In this document: positions 1 to 11,700 of the stretch, in pieces | Position numbering within the stretch: the stretch's first letter is position 1 | Layout: each line of letters opens with the position of its first letter | Assembly: GCA_963965975.1 (NCBI GenBank) | Contig: OZ014418.1 | Location: 1,950,275-2,014,274, forward strand | Direction: 5' to 3' | Origin: Xestospongia bergquistia | Lineage: Eukaryota > Porifera > Demospongiae > Haplosclerida > Petrosiidae | DNA: 64,000 nt | Notes under the pieces: generated by a model | What the model saw: only the letters and a program-made list of their open reading frames with translations | What the model was told of the DNA's origin: nothing | Database searches by the model: none | Translations under genes and position numbers: made by a program

Positions 1-75
1 ATATATCACACACACACATACACATATATAAGCATGCACTGGTATTACCATTTACATGTCTTTCCTAATTGACAG

Positions 76-2716
76 GTGCTCTACCATTCAATAAGATAAG
101 AAGTACTATTGCATTTGGTGAGAGTACTGGCTCTTCACTTGCATATGATCCAGACTGTAGGAGCAGTACTAGTTTGTTGGATTGTGTAGACTCTGAGGTC
201 TCTAATAAGGACTATAATTTCTTTTTTTACTTTCATTGTCGTCACTATCAGGTTAATTTTGGTGTTCGTTGTGATGGTATGTACATTACTAGTAATACAT
301 CACATATACTTCTCATAAAGATATTCCACCTACTGGCTGTAAAGAAGGTGATACTAGATTAGTCACAAGATCTGAAGAAGGACAAGGACTTGTTCAAATT
401 TGTTTTACTAACACTTGGCATATGCTGTGTAATAATACATTTGATTCTAATGAAGCTGAGGTAGTATGTAATCAACTAGGTTATGTGACCAATGGAAGGA
501 GTAAGCTATTATTTATTATTGCATACATTAATGAGATTATTTTTGTAGCAATTATGTGGTATATAGTGTCCAATCCACTTACTCTACCAAAAGACTCACT
601 CAGTGTTATGCTTGATTTATCTTGTATTGGTAATGAGACCAATATCACTGACTGCATTGCTAGTGAACTCACTTTTGTCAATAACAGTCAGTGTACATTT
701 ATTGAAGTAAAATGTCCAGGTATGACAGCATTTGTTTTTCATGTTATATGATTAACAGTAAGTTTTGTCCAGTCCCTCCAGTGGTTGGTGTATTCCCAAT
801 GAGCAAAGATGGTAATTATACACTTGAAGTTGGTAAATTCGAACGGATACAGTGTGTATCTTCAAACTCTGCTAACATTATTATCACTAAAACCAACAAG
901 ACTGGATCTTTTACAAGTAAACGAAAATGTGTTTTCTGCCTGGGACTGGCAGTCAGTCTCAGTTTACATGTGTGTATATACACTTGCTTTGTATGGATCC
1001 TTTTATTATTACACAGAAGGAGACAAATGAATTAAACAGACATATTAATCTGATCATATATATTTGAGAATTAGAAAATGCTTCCATAATTATACCCTGC
1101 ATTGCTTCATATACTAGTACACATATATAAAGAAATATTGTGATGACTATTTCCCATTCATCTGTATATTGTTTTCAGTTAATTGTCTTCAGATATGTGA
1201 TTAATAGCATATGCTATAGATTTAAATCTAAATTGTAAACAGTCTATTAACATGATTGTGTGTATGTATACAATTGTTAAAGTCAATAGTGAGATGTTTA
1301 AAACTAGTGACTCTATAAACAAAGTTAATTCTGTTCTCTTTGTTGTCTAGCATCTAGGTTTCATTCTGTAAATTATTTTATCTCTAAAACTGTTACTAGT
1401 GAAGATGCTGGTTTTTATACTTGTAATGTCACATCAACAGCTGGATTTACACGTATTGTTCACATCAATATAACAGTATTAGGTATGTAGAATAGATATA
1501 TATTAATATTATATACTTCTTTTAGTTCCTGAAGGTCCTTACTCTGAAGCATTTATACGTTTCTCAACACTAAAATTACTTTCTGTTTCTTTTCAATCTC
1601 TTCAAGCTGCACTTGATGCTATCTATAAACCAATTGTGAGTACTTCTTACTTTGTATTAACAAATGGTATAATATTCTTACTAATCTGATTTTAGCCTAT
1701 GATAACTCTTAAACTAGAAGTCTCTTTCAGATAGAAAGCCTTTGTCTTATTAATGTATTAGTTTTTAAGTCTTGATTAGTGTGCTTCAATAATGAAAGAA
1801 TTACTTTGTTAACATTTCTGGTAATAATTAAGATAATAATAAAAAATCAATAACAATAATATTACCATTATGACTTTACATGGTATTTTAATAAAATTTA
1901 ATATTCTATACAATTTAATTTCACTTTCTTTAGCTGCTTGGTCTAATTCCTGTCGAAGAACCAGGAACACAAGATGCAGTGTGTGTTCAAACAACCAGGT
2001 ATGTATGTCTATCTATACATTGTATGAAACTGTTGGTTTTTATTCTTGTATTTAGTCGTCCTGAGGATTATTCTAGAGGTTTTCTTCGAGTGGAATGTTC
2101 CATTAAAAATTATCCTCCAATCAATAACACATTAGAACTAGCTGAAGGAATACTTTATAATCATGGTCATAATATTGATTATCTTGCGTGTAAAAATAGC
2201 ATTGTTGTCTCAGGTAGTTATATTGGTTTCTACAGATATATTAGCAACAAGATGTTAAGTACTGCCATAAAAGAATTTACTCTCTTCTATCAATGCAGAT
2301 ACTGGGTTCTGTAATTATGAGAAAACTACTAATCTCACATATGGTAACTATACATGGGCTGAAACCTTTGGAGGGAACACTGTCAGTACAAAATGTGCCT
2401 TTAAAGAAGACTCTAATGTTAGAAGGAAATGTCTACCTTATGGTGATGGCTGGGAAGATATTGATTTCACTGCTTGTAGATCAAGTCAAGTAAGCTATAG
2501 ATTTTATCTGACTGTACCTGTTGTGTGCTGTGACAAAGTTTACTATTGTTATATGAGACTCCCTGTACATTGAGACTACTTTCTTTGTCTTTCTTATATA
2601 GCTACCAAGTTGCCAAGCCCTTACTTCATCCTTATTCAGTCTTCTGCTACCATTGCTTCCATTGTTTATGCAAGGACTTCTTCCTTTGCACTAGATAAAA
2701 TCAGAATGACTGTGTG
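76..2716 (+). CDS. Gene A: SRCR/Ig ectodomain protein, truncated paralogue of the adhesion GPCRs (5' end outside window)
   Basis: Exons read from GT/AG borders and paralogue matching: 76-276, 321-500, 549-719, 773-916, 1351-1482, 1526-1635, 1934-1998, 2056-2213, 2299-2489 and 2602-2716. They encode the second half of one SRCR domain, a complete SRCR domain, an Ig-like domain split over two exons, the three-exon unassigned module (phases 1/0/2) and an HRM-like domain (GFCNYE, YTWAETFGG, CRSS). All frames are open. The last exon matches the start of the second module (LPSPYF) but runs into a stop: TGA at 2714 if a weak GTCAAG donor is used in the exon before, or TAG at 2692 if the stronger GTAAGC donor is used. 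No GAIN, GPS or membrane segments follow, and AATAAA lies at 2834. The SRCR intron at 501-548 is almost the same as gene B 8136-8184, so B is the likely closest copy. It may be secreted, or a truncated copy that is still in frame. The 5' end is not visible. Confidence 0.72.
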
Positions 2717-3977
2717 ATATGTAGTAGATTGTGTTGTATAGGGATTTGTATTTCATATTATAGGCCATTGTTATTTTTGTAGTCTTTGTGACCTAATTAC
2801 AATGTATATTCCAAATTGTTGTTACTCTTTTCAAATAAAACATTTTAATATAGAACTAATAATACAAGTTTTTAATTACTTTACATTCATAATTTTGTTA
2901 CTTAAACCTTAATGATTGTGGCTTTATTAGGCAATCTTGATCAAGCCATACCATTATAACATTGAATGTTTCATGCATTAATAATTTATCTAATTGTAAT
3001 ATGTCTTAGTCATCAGATTAACTAATAGCACATGACTCAAATGCATTGATTTATCAAACTTCTTATTGTTTATCCACCAACTGTACAAAACAACAGAATA
3101 ATTAACTGTAGATGTAAATATGTCTGTTATATTGTATCAATTTAATCAATTAAACCATTAGATGGATAGGATGCTTGTTGAATACGTATATAGTGTCAGA
3201 TGAGTTAAAAATCTAGCATGTCATGATCGAGTTTCACAATGTTAAGTTGCTAACAGCATGCATGCCAATCTGTTTACAATATGTAGCTCTCCACCTTATT
3301 ATCAGATATATTTCAGACATCAGATATATGTTTTGGTTTCAGATATATATTTCAGAGAGCAGATATAAGTTTTGGTTGACAGCTGGTAAAGATATATATT
3401 GTGAAAAGTGGTGCCAGTAAACAGAGAGGGAAATGTGCAGATAACATAGAGAAATTTGACATGCTGGATTTTTGACTCACTTGTCACCATAATAATAGTA
3501 CTAGAACAAGGAGTCTAATAGCAAATATACTGTAGGTGGCTGACTAATTAAATGAGTGGGCCGTCAAGGTTGACCTGTGAGTCAATTTCCTTTATCACTG
3601 TACTATAGACGTTTAGGAAGTGGTATATTAATTAACAAAAATTGAACTTAAGTATACTGAAGAAAAGTAGAACCTAACTTGTAACATTTTGGTGAGTTAA
3701 TTTTGTGCTGTTTCCATTGCTGTGTGATTCTAAGTAGAGGTAAACTTATGTAGTTGATGTGATTGGCTTAGAATTGACTGGACTTTCTAGCATTCTAATG
3801 TGATCTAATATAAGTGAAGCCACAAGTTTACAAAAGTGAGCAGCCTATAAAAGATGCATCCATCCACTGGATCTTGTGATTATGTCAATTAAGTTCATCC
3901 TTTAATGACACAGTTGTTATATACAGTGTGTGTTGTTAATAGGAAAAGTAATTGTGGTTTGGATCATGACTGTTTGA
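2717..3977. other. Intergenic: gene A 3' flank and duplicated upstream sequence
   Basis: No supported gene. It holds the polyadenylation signal of gene A (AATAAA, 2834-2839) and, from about 3290, a run of CAGATATAT-type short repeats. The part from about 3290 to 3960 matches about 15165-15795 upstream of gene C, so the tandem duplication that made B and C carried its 5' flank. The match includes the phrase AAGCCACAAGTTTACAAAAG. Confidence 0.6.
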
Positions 3978-4348
3978 TATGGAAGCCGCAGATGGACATT
4001 CCAATTCCTAGTTCATATTTCTTTTGTGAATGTTGGCACATTTAAAAATTCCAATTAAAGACGCAGTTGATGAATTCCAATTTCTTATTCCTAAGTCCAT
4101 TTTTGGCATATGTGCCATTTCAAGGCTTTTCTTGTTACTTAATAAAACACAGAGTGTGAGTACCACAAGTTGTGTGTTAGAATTGAGCGTCAGTGAGGTG
4201 TTTTCAGTTGGGTTTGGGTCCCTGACTTTTGGTTGTATATTGTAGGTCTATTATTTGCGGAAGCCAAGGACGGACATTCAAACTCCATATAATCCTGTTT
4301 AATTGAAATTTGAACTAGGAATTGGAATGTCCGTCTGCGGCTTCCGTA
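3978..4348. mobile_element. MITE-like non-autonomous DNA element with terminal inverted repeats
   Basis: The left end (from 3978, TATGGAAGCCGCAGATGGAC...) is repeated inverted at the right end (to 4348), giving terminal inverted repeats of about 38 bp that differ at few positions. GTTTGA flanks both sides (3972-3977 and 4349-4354) as an apparent 6-bp target duplication. The same place upstream of gene C (about 15790-15800) has a single near-copy of this hexamer and no insert, so it serves as an empty site. A second, imperfect copy of the TIR start lies inside near 4257, suggesting nesting or internal rearrangement. No transposase is encoded. Superfamily not assigned. Confidence 0.75.
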
Positions 4349-4943
4349 GTTTGAACACGATTTATTGTTCATTTATCAGCAAATTATGCACTTTACTTTT
4401 GTATATGTTCAGTAGCATTGATTGGAAGAATCACCCTTCTTGTTATTCTTGACTTTAAGTTTTCATATTCTCTGTATTATTACTGTATATGGTTCAGTAA
4501 CCTCATAGTATTAATAATTTGTGACCTTGACATTATATGTGTATAACATTTCCTTCTTATTCACATAGAGGGTGTGTTATGCACATAATGTGTTACAACA
4601 CTTTTAATACCCTAACACTAAATGTTAGAAGCAATATGCTATAGTGATAATTTGTGACCTTTTTTGACATTGACTTTATTATTTTGTATATTTATGTGTA
4701 TAGCATTTCCCACATAGAGTTCATTATGTTACAATACTTTTAATACCCTATAACTAAATACTAGAAGTTACAGACTAGCTATATCAATCATTTGTGACCT
4801 TTGACCTTGACATCATTATTTTGCATGTTAATAATATCAGATGCTTAATAATTACAGTTCAGTTATGTAATATTATAATTATTATTTAATTATAATCTTA
4901 ATTCTTACAACAGTTATAGGAAGTAAAGCCAAAAGACTTAATT
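4349..4943. promoter_or_regulatory. 5' flank of gene B with a probable 5'-UTR splice acceptor
   Basis: AT-rich sequence with diverged copies of a phrase ending TTTGTGACCTTGACAT (near 4520, 4650, 4800). It matches the flank of gene C at about 15990-16362. A pyrimidine-rich acceptor ends in TTATAG at 4919, 24 nt before the ATG at 4944. The same arrangement (acceptor ending 16338, ATG 16363) is kept in gene C. This suggests a 5'-UTR intron or a trans-splice acceptor. No promoter element is identified. Confidence 0.45.
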
Positions 4944-7900
4944 ATGAGTTTTATACTGTTATTTGGTTTATGTCTTTTTGTTTCTTATCCACTCTGTGGA
5001 GCTCAAGCTGTGGAAGAAGAAGGCTGTCCTTCATTTGTCACTATTCATGAACTAACTACTTTACTTGAAGATGTCTCTGACCTTCAACCAAACAATGGGA
5101 ATCAACCAAATATAACAATAGAAGATATTTACATCAACTGTCTCTCTGTTGGTAACATTCTAGGTTACTATCGTCAAGCAACTTACACAGTTCTTTTCAC
5201 TGGTGAGCCTGGAAACAATGGGTCAACATTAACACAAGTGGATTTAATATGTGTTCAGAATGTACAACAGGGGAGCAGGTTCTGGCAATTGGGATCATTC
5301 AATAGTTATAACAAGATAACAAAAATATCAGATGCTATACTGCTAGCCACTAATGATACAATTCTAACTGACTGTTCAAGATGTAATGTACCAAATCATC
5401 CAAATTTCACTCTCAATTCATCAAATGATGATCAACTCAGACACTGTCAACGTAAGTTCTAAAGTTAATATTTAGCACAAGGATTGTTGGAGCTTCCTGT
5501 TAGAAATTAAATTAAAATAACTTTAAATTATTATCTTATTGATGTAATAATACTGGAGTAGTAAATTGTATTCTTTCTATCCTACAAGGTTGTCCTGATA
5601 AATGTCTTGCTACTAATCTTACACTCTGTTATGGAGCCAGTCCTAGTCAATGCTGTAATGTGTATTTTAATAATTTATGTGCTGTCCAATGTCCAACTAA
5701 ATATTCTGCTAGTCATAGTACAAATTTTAAATGTGGTAAGTAAATCTAGTAGTCTTATTTTGACCTCATTTTAAATGTTAGAATATAATATGTAATAGAA
5801 TTTAATCATTTAATGTGAATGTCTGTCAATGCAAAAGAAATAGTGACATTCACATTTACTAGTGAACACTATAGCAGTTATTATATAGTATCTATCACTG
5901 GTAGATAGTGTCACTGTTCATTTTTTGCTGGAGAATTATACAATTTTTTGATGTCTGTCAATTATATAATAAAATAAATGATAGAACTTGACATTAATAC
6001 TTTTGAAATACTTTAACTAATTCTTGCTTTCAGTTGTAATCTGTATACTTGTTATTTTTACGTAATTAATTATCACAATTTTTTGTCTGATTAGAATTCA
6101 ATCCATGTCAGGAAGACCAATTTTATTGTAGCAGTCTAGAGAAATGTCTCTCACAAGATTTAATATGTGATGGTTGTGTAGATTGTATACCCGAAGATGA
6201 TAAAGAAATAGGAATTGATGAAAAGAATTGTCCGAGTAAGTCTAGAGATATTTTGCTAAATTAGTAAGTATATTATTATTGTTTGGCTTAATTTCTCAAA
6301 AATAACAGTATAGTTAGTACAATAAACTACTGTTAAATTACTGTTAAATTTTGTAATACATCATTCCATATTTAATATCTTTTATAGATAGAAAAGTGGC
6401 ATGTAGTGAAGGAGAGGTGAGATTATTAGGAGGACCTGATAAGTTCTCTGGAATACTTACTGTGTGTGTCAATGGAGCTTTAACTCTTGTATGTGAAAGG
6501 AATTTTGATTATAGAGATGGTAATGTAATTTGCCGACAAGCTGGATTTCTTGACCGAGGTATTCTTCTAGTTACTGTAATATGAATATGAATCTCTTTCT
6601 GTAGCTGGTGTAATATTGCATTTTGAAACATATATAGCTGATGTTTATAAGTTTCCATTTGCTTTTGGTGGCCTTCTATGTAATGGGAGCGAACAAAATA
6701 TCTCAATGTGTAATATTCACAGTGATTGTGCTACACAACCACCAGTTTTACCTGGCAGTACATGTTGTGGTCGAGGCAGTGAGAAATTCATAGCTATGAG
6801 TTGTATACGTAAGTTTTACATATAAGCTGTTGACTTTAATAAATATATCTACAAGTAAAGTTTATTCATCAAGTATGCATAAAATGTAAGCCTTTTGTTT
6901 GTGAATTCAAAATATATGCAAATAATTTGTTTTTATTTTATCAGCTTCTGACAACAACTGTACTGATGGAGACATACGTTTAGTTGGAGGATCTACATCT
7001 TCTGAAGGGATAGTAGAAATGTGTTTAGGAGGTCATTATGGATATATCTGTCAGGATGAATTTAGTACTGATAGCAAAAAAGCAATTTTGACTTGCGGGC
7101 AACTTGGGTATGATCCAGCAGGTGAGAAACCAACACATATTATTTAGTAATTTATACAAATAGATATTGACAAGTGTAGTTATTTTTAAAAGAAATCCCA
7201 CTTTACAAAAATGTAATTGTAAAAGCTCTCCTTATAATTGTTCTAAAATGTTATTGCCACAGCAAAACACTGAAGTTTTGAAGATTAAAGAATCTCCACA
7301 GAACACTTAGGCACAAATTGTATAACCTACATAAACCATAACCTAAATAAACCTGCTATTAATTGTATGTACTAAATTAAACTAATTTTAATGAACTAGG
7401 TAATTATTGCTAAAATTATAAGCACAAAAATTTCACATCATGAACACAATTATGTTATATATTTGATTCCGACTTGAAATTGTTAAAATTAATAAACATT
7501 AAGTCAAATGTTTTGAAATTTCTAAAGTTGGCAGATAAAATTAATAGTAGGTTTAAGGTGACACATGGCCTAAAACAATGAATTATAGGCTGCATATGCC
7601 AAATAATTTTTTAATCATAACCAATATATCTTACCAACATATTGTTTAAAGTTTATTGTTTCCTAGCAGCCACAAGATTAGAAGCTAAGTAGATGTTTTG
7701 TTCTTAACAGGTGTTCTACCTTTCAGTGGTATAAGGAGTACTGTCATGTTTGGTGAGAGCACTGGCCCTCCAATTATACGTATCTCATCCTGTCATAGTA
7801 GTAGTACAAGTCTATTGGATTGTGTGCTCAATGATCTATCTAATAGTCAAGGAGAAGCCTGTGGTGAATTTCAAATTAATTTTGGTGTTCGCTGTGATGG

Positions 7901-8737
7901 TTAGTATCATTACTAGTAATACATCATAACCTTACTAGTAATACTTCTCATACAGATATACGACCTACTGGTTGTAACGAAGGTGATATTAGATTAGTCA
8001 CAAGATCTGAAGAAGGACAAGGACTTGTTCAAATTTGTTTTAAGAATACTTGGTATATGTTGTGTCGTGATACATTTGATTCTAATGAAGCTGAGGTAGT
8101 ATGTAATCAACTAGGTTATTTGACCAATGGAAGGAGTATGCTATTATTTATTATTGCATACATTAATGAGATTATTTGTTGTAGCAATTATGTGGTATAC
8201 AGTGTCCAATCCACTTGCTCTACCAAAAGACTCACTCAGTGTTAAGCTTGATTTATCTTGTATTGGTAATGAGACCAGTATCACTGACTGTATTGATAGT
8301 CAACCTACCCTTGTCAATAACAGTCAGTGTGTATTTATTACAGTAACATGTCCAGGTATGTTACATGAATGGTCACAAGATATATTATAATAATTCATGA
8401 GTTCTATATATATACATCAGATGTTGTATAGGTAGTAAGGTTAATTTTACAATATAAATATAAAAATAAAAATAATAAAATGCAATTAAAGCATTCCTTA
8501 AAAATATAGATAAGTCATTAAGATTGGTCTAATCCAAGCTGAGGTTATTCTATAAGGAAATTGTAAGAGGTATAAATTAAATAGTATGATGACAATATTA
8601 GTCCTTCATATTATCTGTATACATATGTAGTACATCATGAGATGAACACATCTGTTATTGTAAATGATAATGCAACAATTGAAATATGACATTGCAGAGT
8701 CCTACTTACTATAGTCAATATCCTAATTGAGTATATA

Positions 8738-8773
<36 letters not shown>

Positions 8774-11700
8774 TGTATGTATGTATGTATGTATGTATGT
8801 GTGTATGTATGGTATACGATTACCATAATCTCTTAATATACAGTCCCTCCAGTTGTTGGTATATTCCCTATGAGTAAAGATGGTAACTATATACTTGAAT
8901 ATGGAAGAAGTGCAAGGATACAGTGTGTATCTACTATTGCGGGTTACTTAAGCATCACTAAAACTAACAAGACTGGATCATTTACAAGTAAGATGAGAGA
9001 GCTAGAAAGATGTTTTGTTTCAGTATTTGTGTGTTCAATAAAGATTCAAAATTTATGTTATTATTAGTAAAAGTTAAAAATAAAATCCTATAATAAGTTT
9101 TACTTATAATTATATAGCAATTAACACTGACTCATCCAGTGGTTATTTCATCAACAAAAAGTCAGATGGTGGTCCAGGTATTTCTAGTGAAGATGCTGGC
9201 TTCTATACTTGTTATGTCACATCAACAGCTGGGTTTACACGTATTGTTTACATCAATATAACAGTATTAGGTATGTAGAATTGATACATATCAATATACT
9301 ATAGACTGTTTTATCTTAGTTGCTGAGGGTCCTTACTCAGAAGTATTTGTGCGCTTCTCAGGATTAGAAATATTTCTACGTAATTTTCTTCAACTAGGCA
9401 TTCAAATGTTACTTGATTTAATTCTTGAACCAGCTGTGAGTAAACATTTGAATTAGATAATGCAAAGTATTATTAACTCTTTTAAATAGATTATTGAGGA
9501 CATGATGCATACTTTAATAATAAACTTTAATACTAGATATTGCATGATGCTGGGACACCATGAAGTTCTTCTGAAACAATCAGCTTTTGAAATTATTAGA
9601 AAATTTAATTTAATAGGAAAATACTTCCATTACTTTAATTTAATAGGAAAATACTTCCATTACCTTCATTTCTGTTAGTTTCTGAACTTCATTCCAGTTG
9701 AAGAACCAGGAATACAAACAGTAGAGTGTGTTCCAGTAACCAAGTGAGTAATACTTATATTGTTTTAAAAAGTCTCTTTTGCATTTCTTAGTCGTCCTGA
9801 AGAATTTTTTAGAAATTTTCTTCAAGTGGAGTGTTCAATTAGAAATTATCCTCCAATTCATAACACATTAGAATTAGCTCAAAAAACATTTATTGTCAAT
9901 GAAGAGGCAGCTCTTTTTGTTTGTCCAAATAGCATCAACTTCTCTGGTAATTATGTTTATTATTAACACAAGAGAATTGTCCCTGGTATTAACGTAGATA
10001 CTGGTTTCTGTAATTATGAGGAGACTATTGATCTTACATATGGTAACTATACATGGACTGAAACCTTTGGAGGGAACACTGTCAGTACAAAGTGTGCATT
10101 TAAACAAGATTTTAACGTTACAAGGAAATGTCTAAATCATGAAGATGGCTGGGGAGATATTGATTTCACCGCTTGTAGATCAAGTAAGTAATGATTTGAT
10201 AACTAGTAAGATCATCATGACTATCACTGTACTTTACACAGTATTTTTATTTGAAATTAAAAAAAAACATCGACTTTTCTTTGTCTCTATTGCTGTGTCT
10301 CTTGATGTAGTTCGTACATTACCAAGTCCTTTCTCCATTTTTATTCGGTTCTCTGCTAATTTCACTTCTATTGCTCCTTCAGGGACTACTTCTTCAGTAC
10401 TAGATAACATCAGAATTATTGTAAGATTGCATGTATTTTGTGAGTATATTATTATTAATTTATGGAAGGAACTTTTCCTTCATGTTTTGATGATGTCTGT
10501 GTTATTATGTAATCCACACAATTACATTTTCACAAATTTAATTATTTTTCATAGATTGAGTTGGCCTTACCAGTGGAAACAGTTTGTGAGGATGTTCCAA
10601 AGTAAGTCAAAATTTTACAAGTTCCAATTCAAACTGCATCTTTGTATTAGACGATCTGGAGATATTCAAGAAAGAGTTGAATGTAGAGTAAATGGTACTT
10701 CAAGACAACAGATCACTGCCTCTAATCCAGGAAATATAACTAAAATAATATTCAGTGCACTGCATGCTGAAGGCTATATTGTACAAGAAACTACTGTTAT
10801 TAGTGGTAAGTTATGAGTAAACAAAGAGATAAACATATATTGCCAATTAAAAGTTCTATATTATTAATAAAATTAATTTATTTCTTTTGTTAACAGACAA
10901 TGGGTTTTGTGATGCTGAAATTCAAGACACTAGATCACCTAATCGTGGTCAATTTATATGGAAAGAGACTGCTGTTGGCATGACAACCAACTTTGACTGT
11001 CCTTTTGGTCCTAGTGGAGAAGTAGGAACACGAACTTGCCTCAAAAGAAATACATGGGGAGCATCAGAAATCACCTCTTGTGGTACAGTAGTTACACAGC
11101 TGTTTAGAGTCCTCAATAATTCTCTGTCACAGGTTACTTGTTACTGTTTGTTAAGTATGTCAAACTGTACATTCTCTAGATCAATATTACTACTGATAAT
11201 GTAGTAACAATTACTAACAATCTTACAACAATTGTCAACAATGCTACTGACCAAGCTGATCAGAATGAAGAAAATCTTCAAATTGTGTTAGCTATACTCA
11301 CAAGAACAGCACAACTGTTTACTGCACCAACAGCTGATGTGAAACCAGCAGTGATAGAAATGGTAAAATATATGTATTAGTAGACTTCTACTTATCAAAT
11401 CTTAAAAAGATGTTTTTTCTTTCTACTTGATATCCAAAGCAATTATATTAACTTAATTAGGGCTTTTGCAAGAAATCCATGTCCAGAGATATTAGTAAAC
11501 TGAATTAATATATTGTATTAAATTCAATAGGTCACTATACAGACTGTTGAAATTATTGATGATGTTGAAGAATGGCCTCCAGAAGTTATACAATTACAAA
11601 CTAACCAGTTAGTTATTTTGACAGCTATGCCATTAATTAAGTGTTGATCTCTCTCTCTCTCTCTCATGCAAAAACATGCACAGAGTTATTCATATCATTG

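Noticed and set aside
3290-3420. Possible small gene in CAGATATAT-type repeats
   Set aside because: Repetitive low-complexity sequence. The matching region near 15165-15260 does not keep the frame.
4030-4372. Open frames inside and across the MITE
   Set aside because: Short, overlapping the inverted repeat, with no transposase motif. The element looks non-coding.
8635-8826. Minus-strand open frame rich in HTYI repeats
   Set aside because: It is a translation of the GTAT microsatellite in an intron of gene B.
10139-10816. A long open frame of 225 codons read as one protein
   Set aside because: It runs through introns of gene B. Only the parts inside exons 10139-10183, 10311-10420, 10555-10601 and 10651-10805 match the paralogues.
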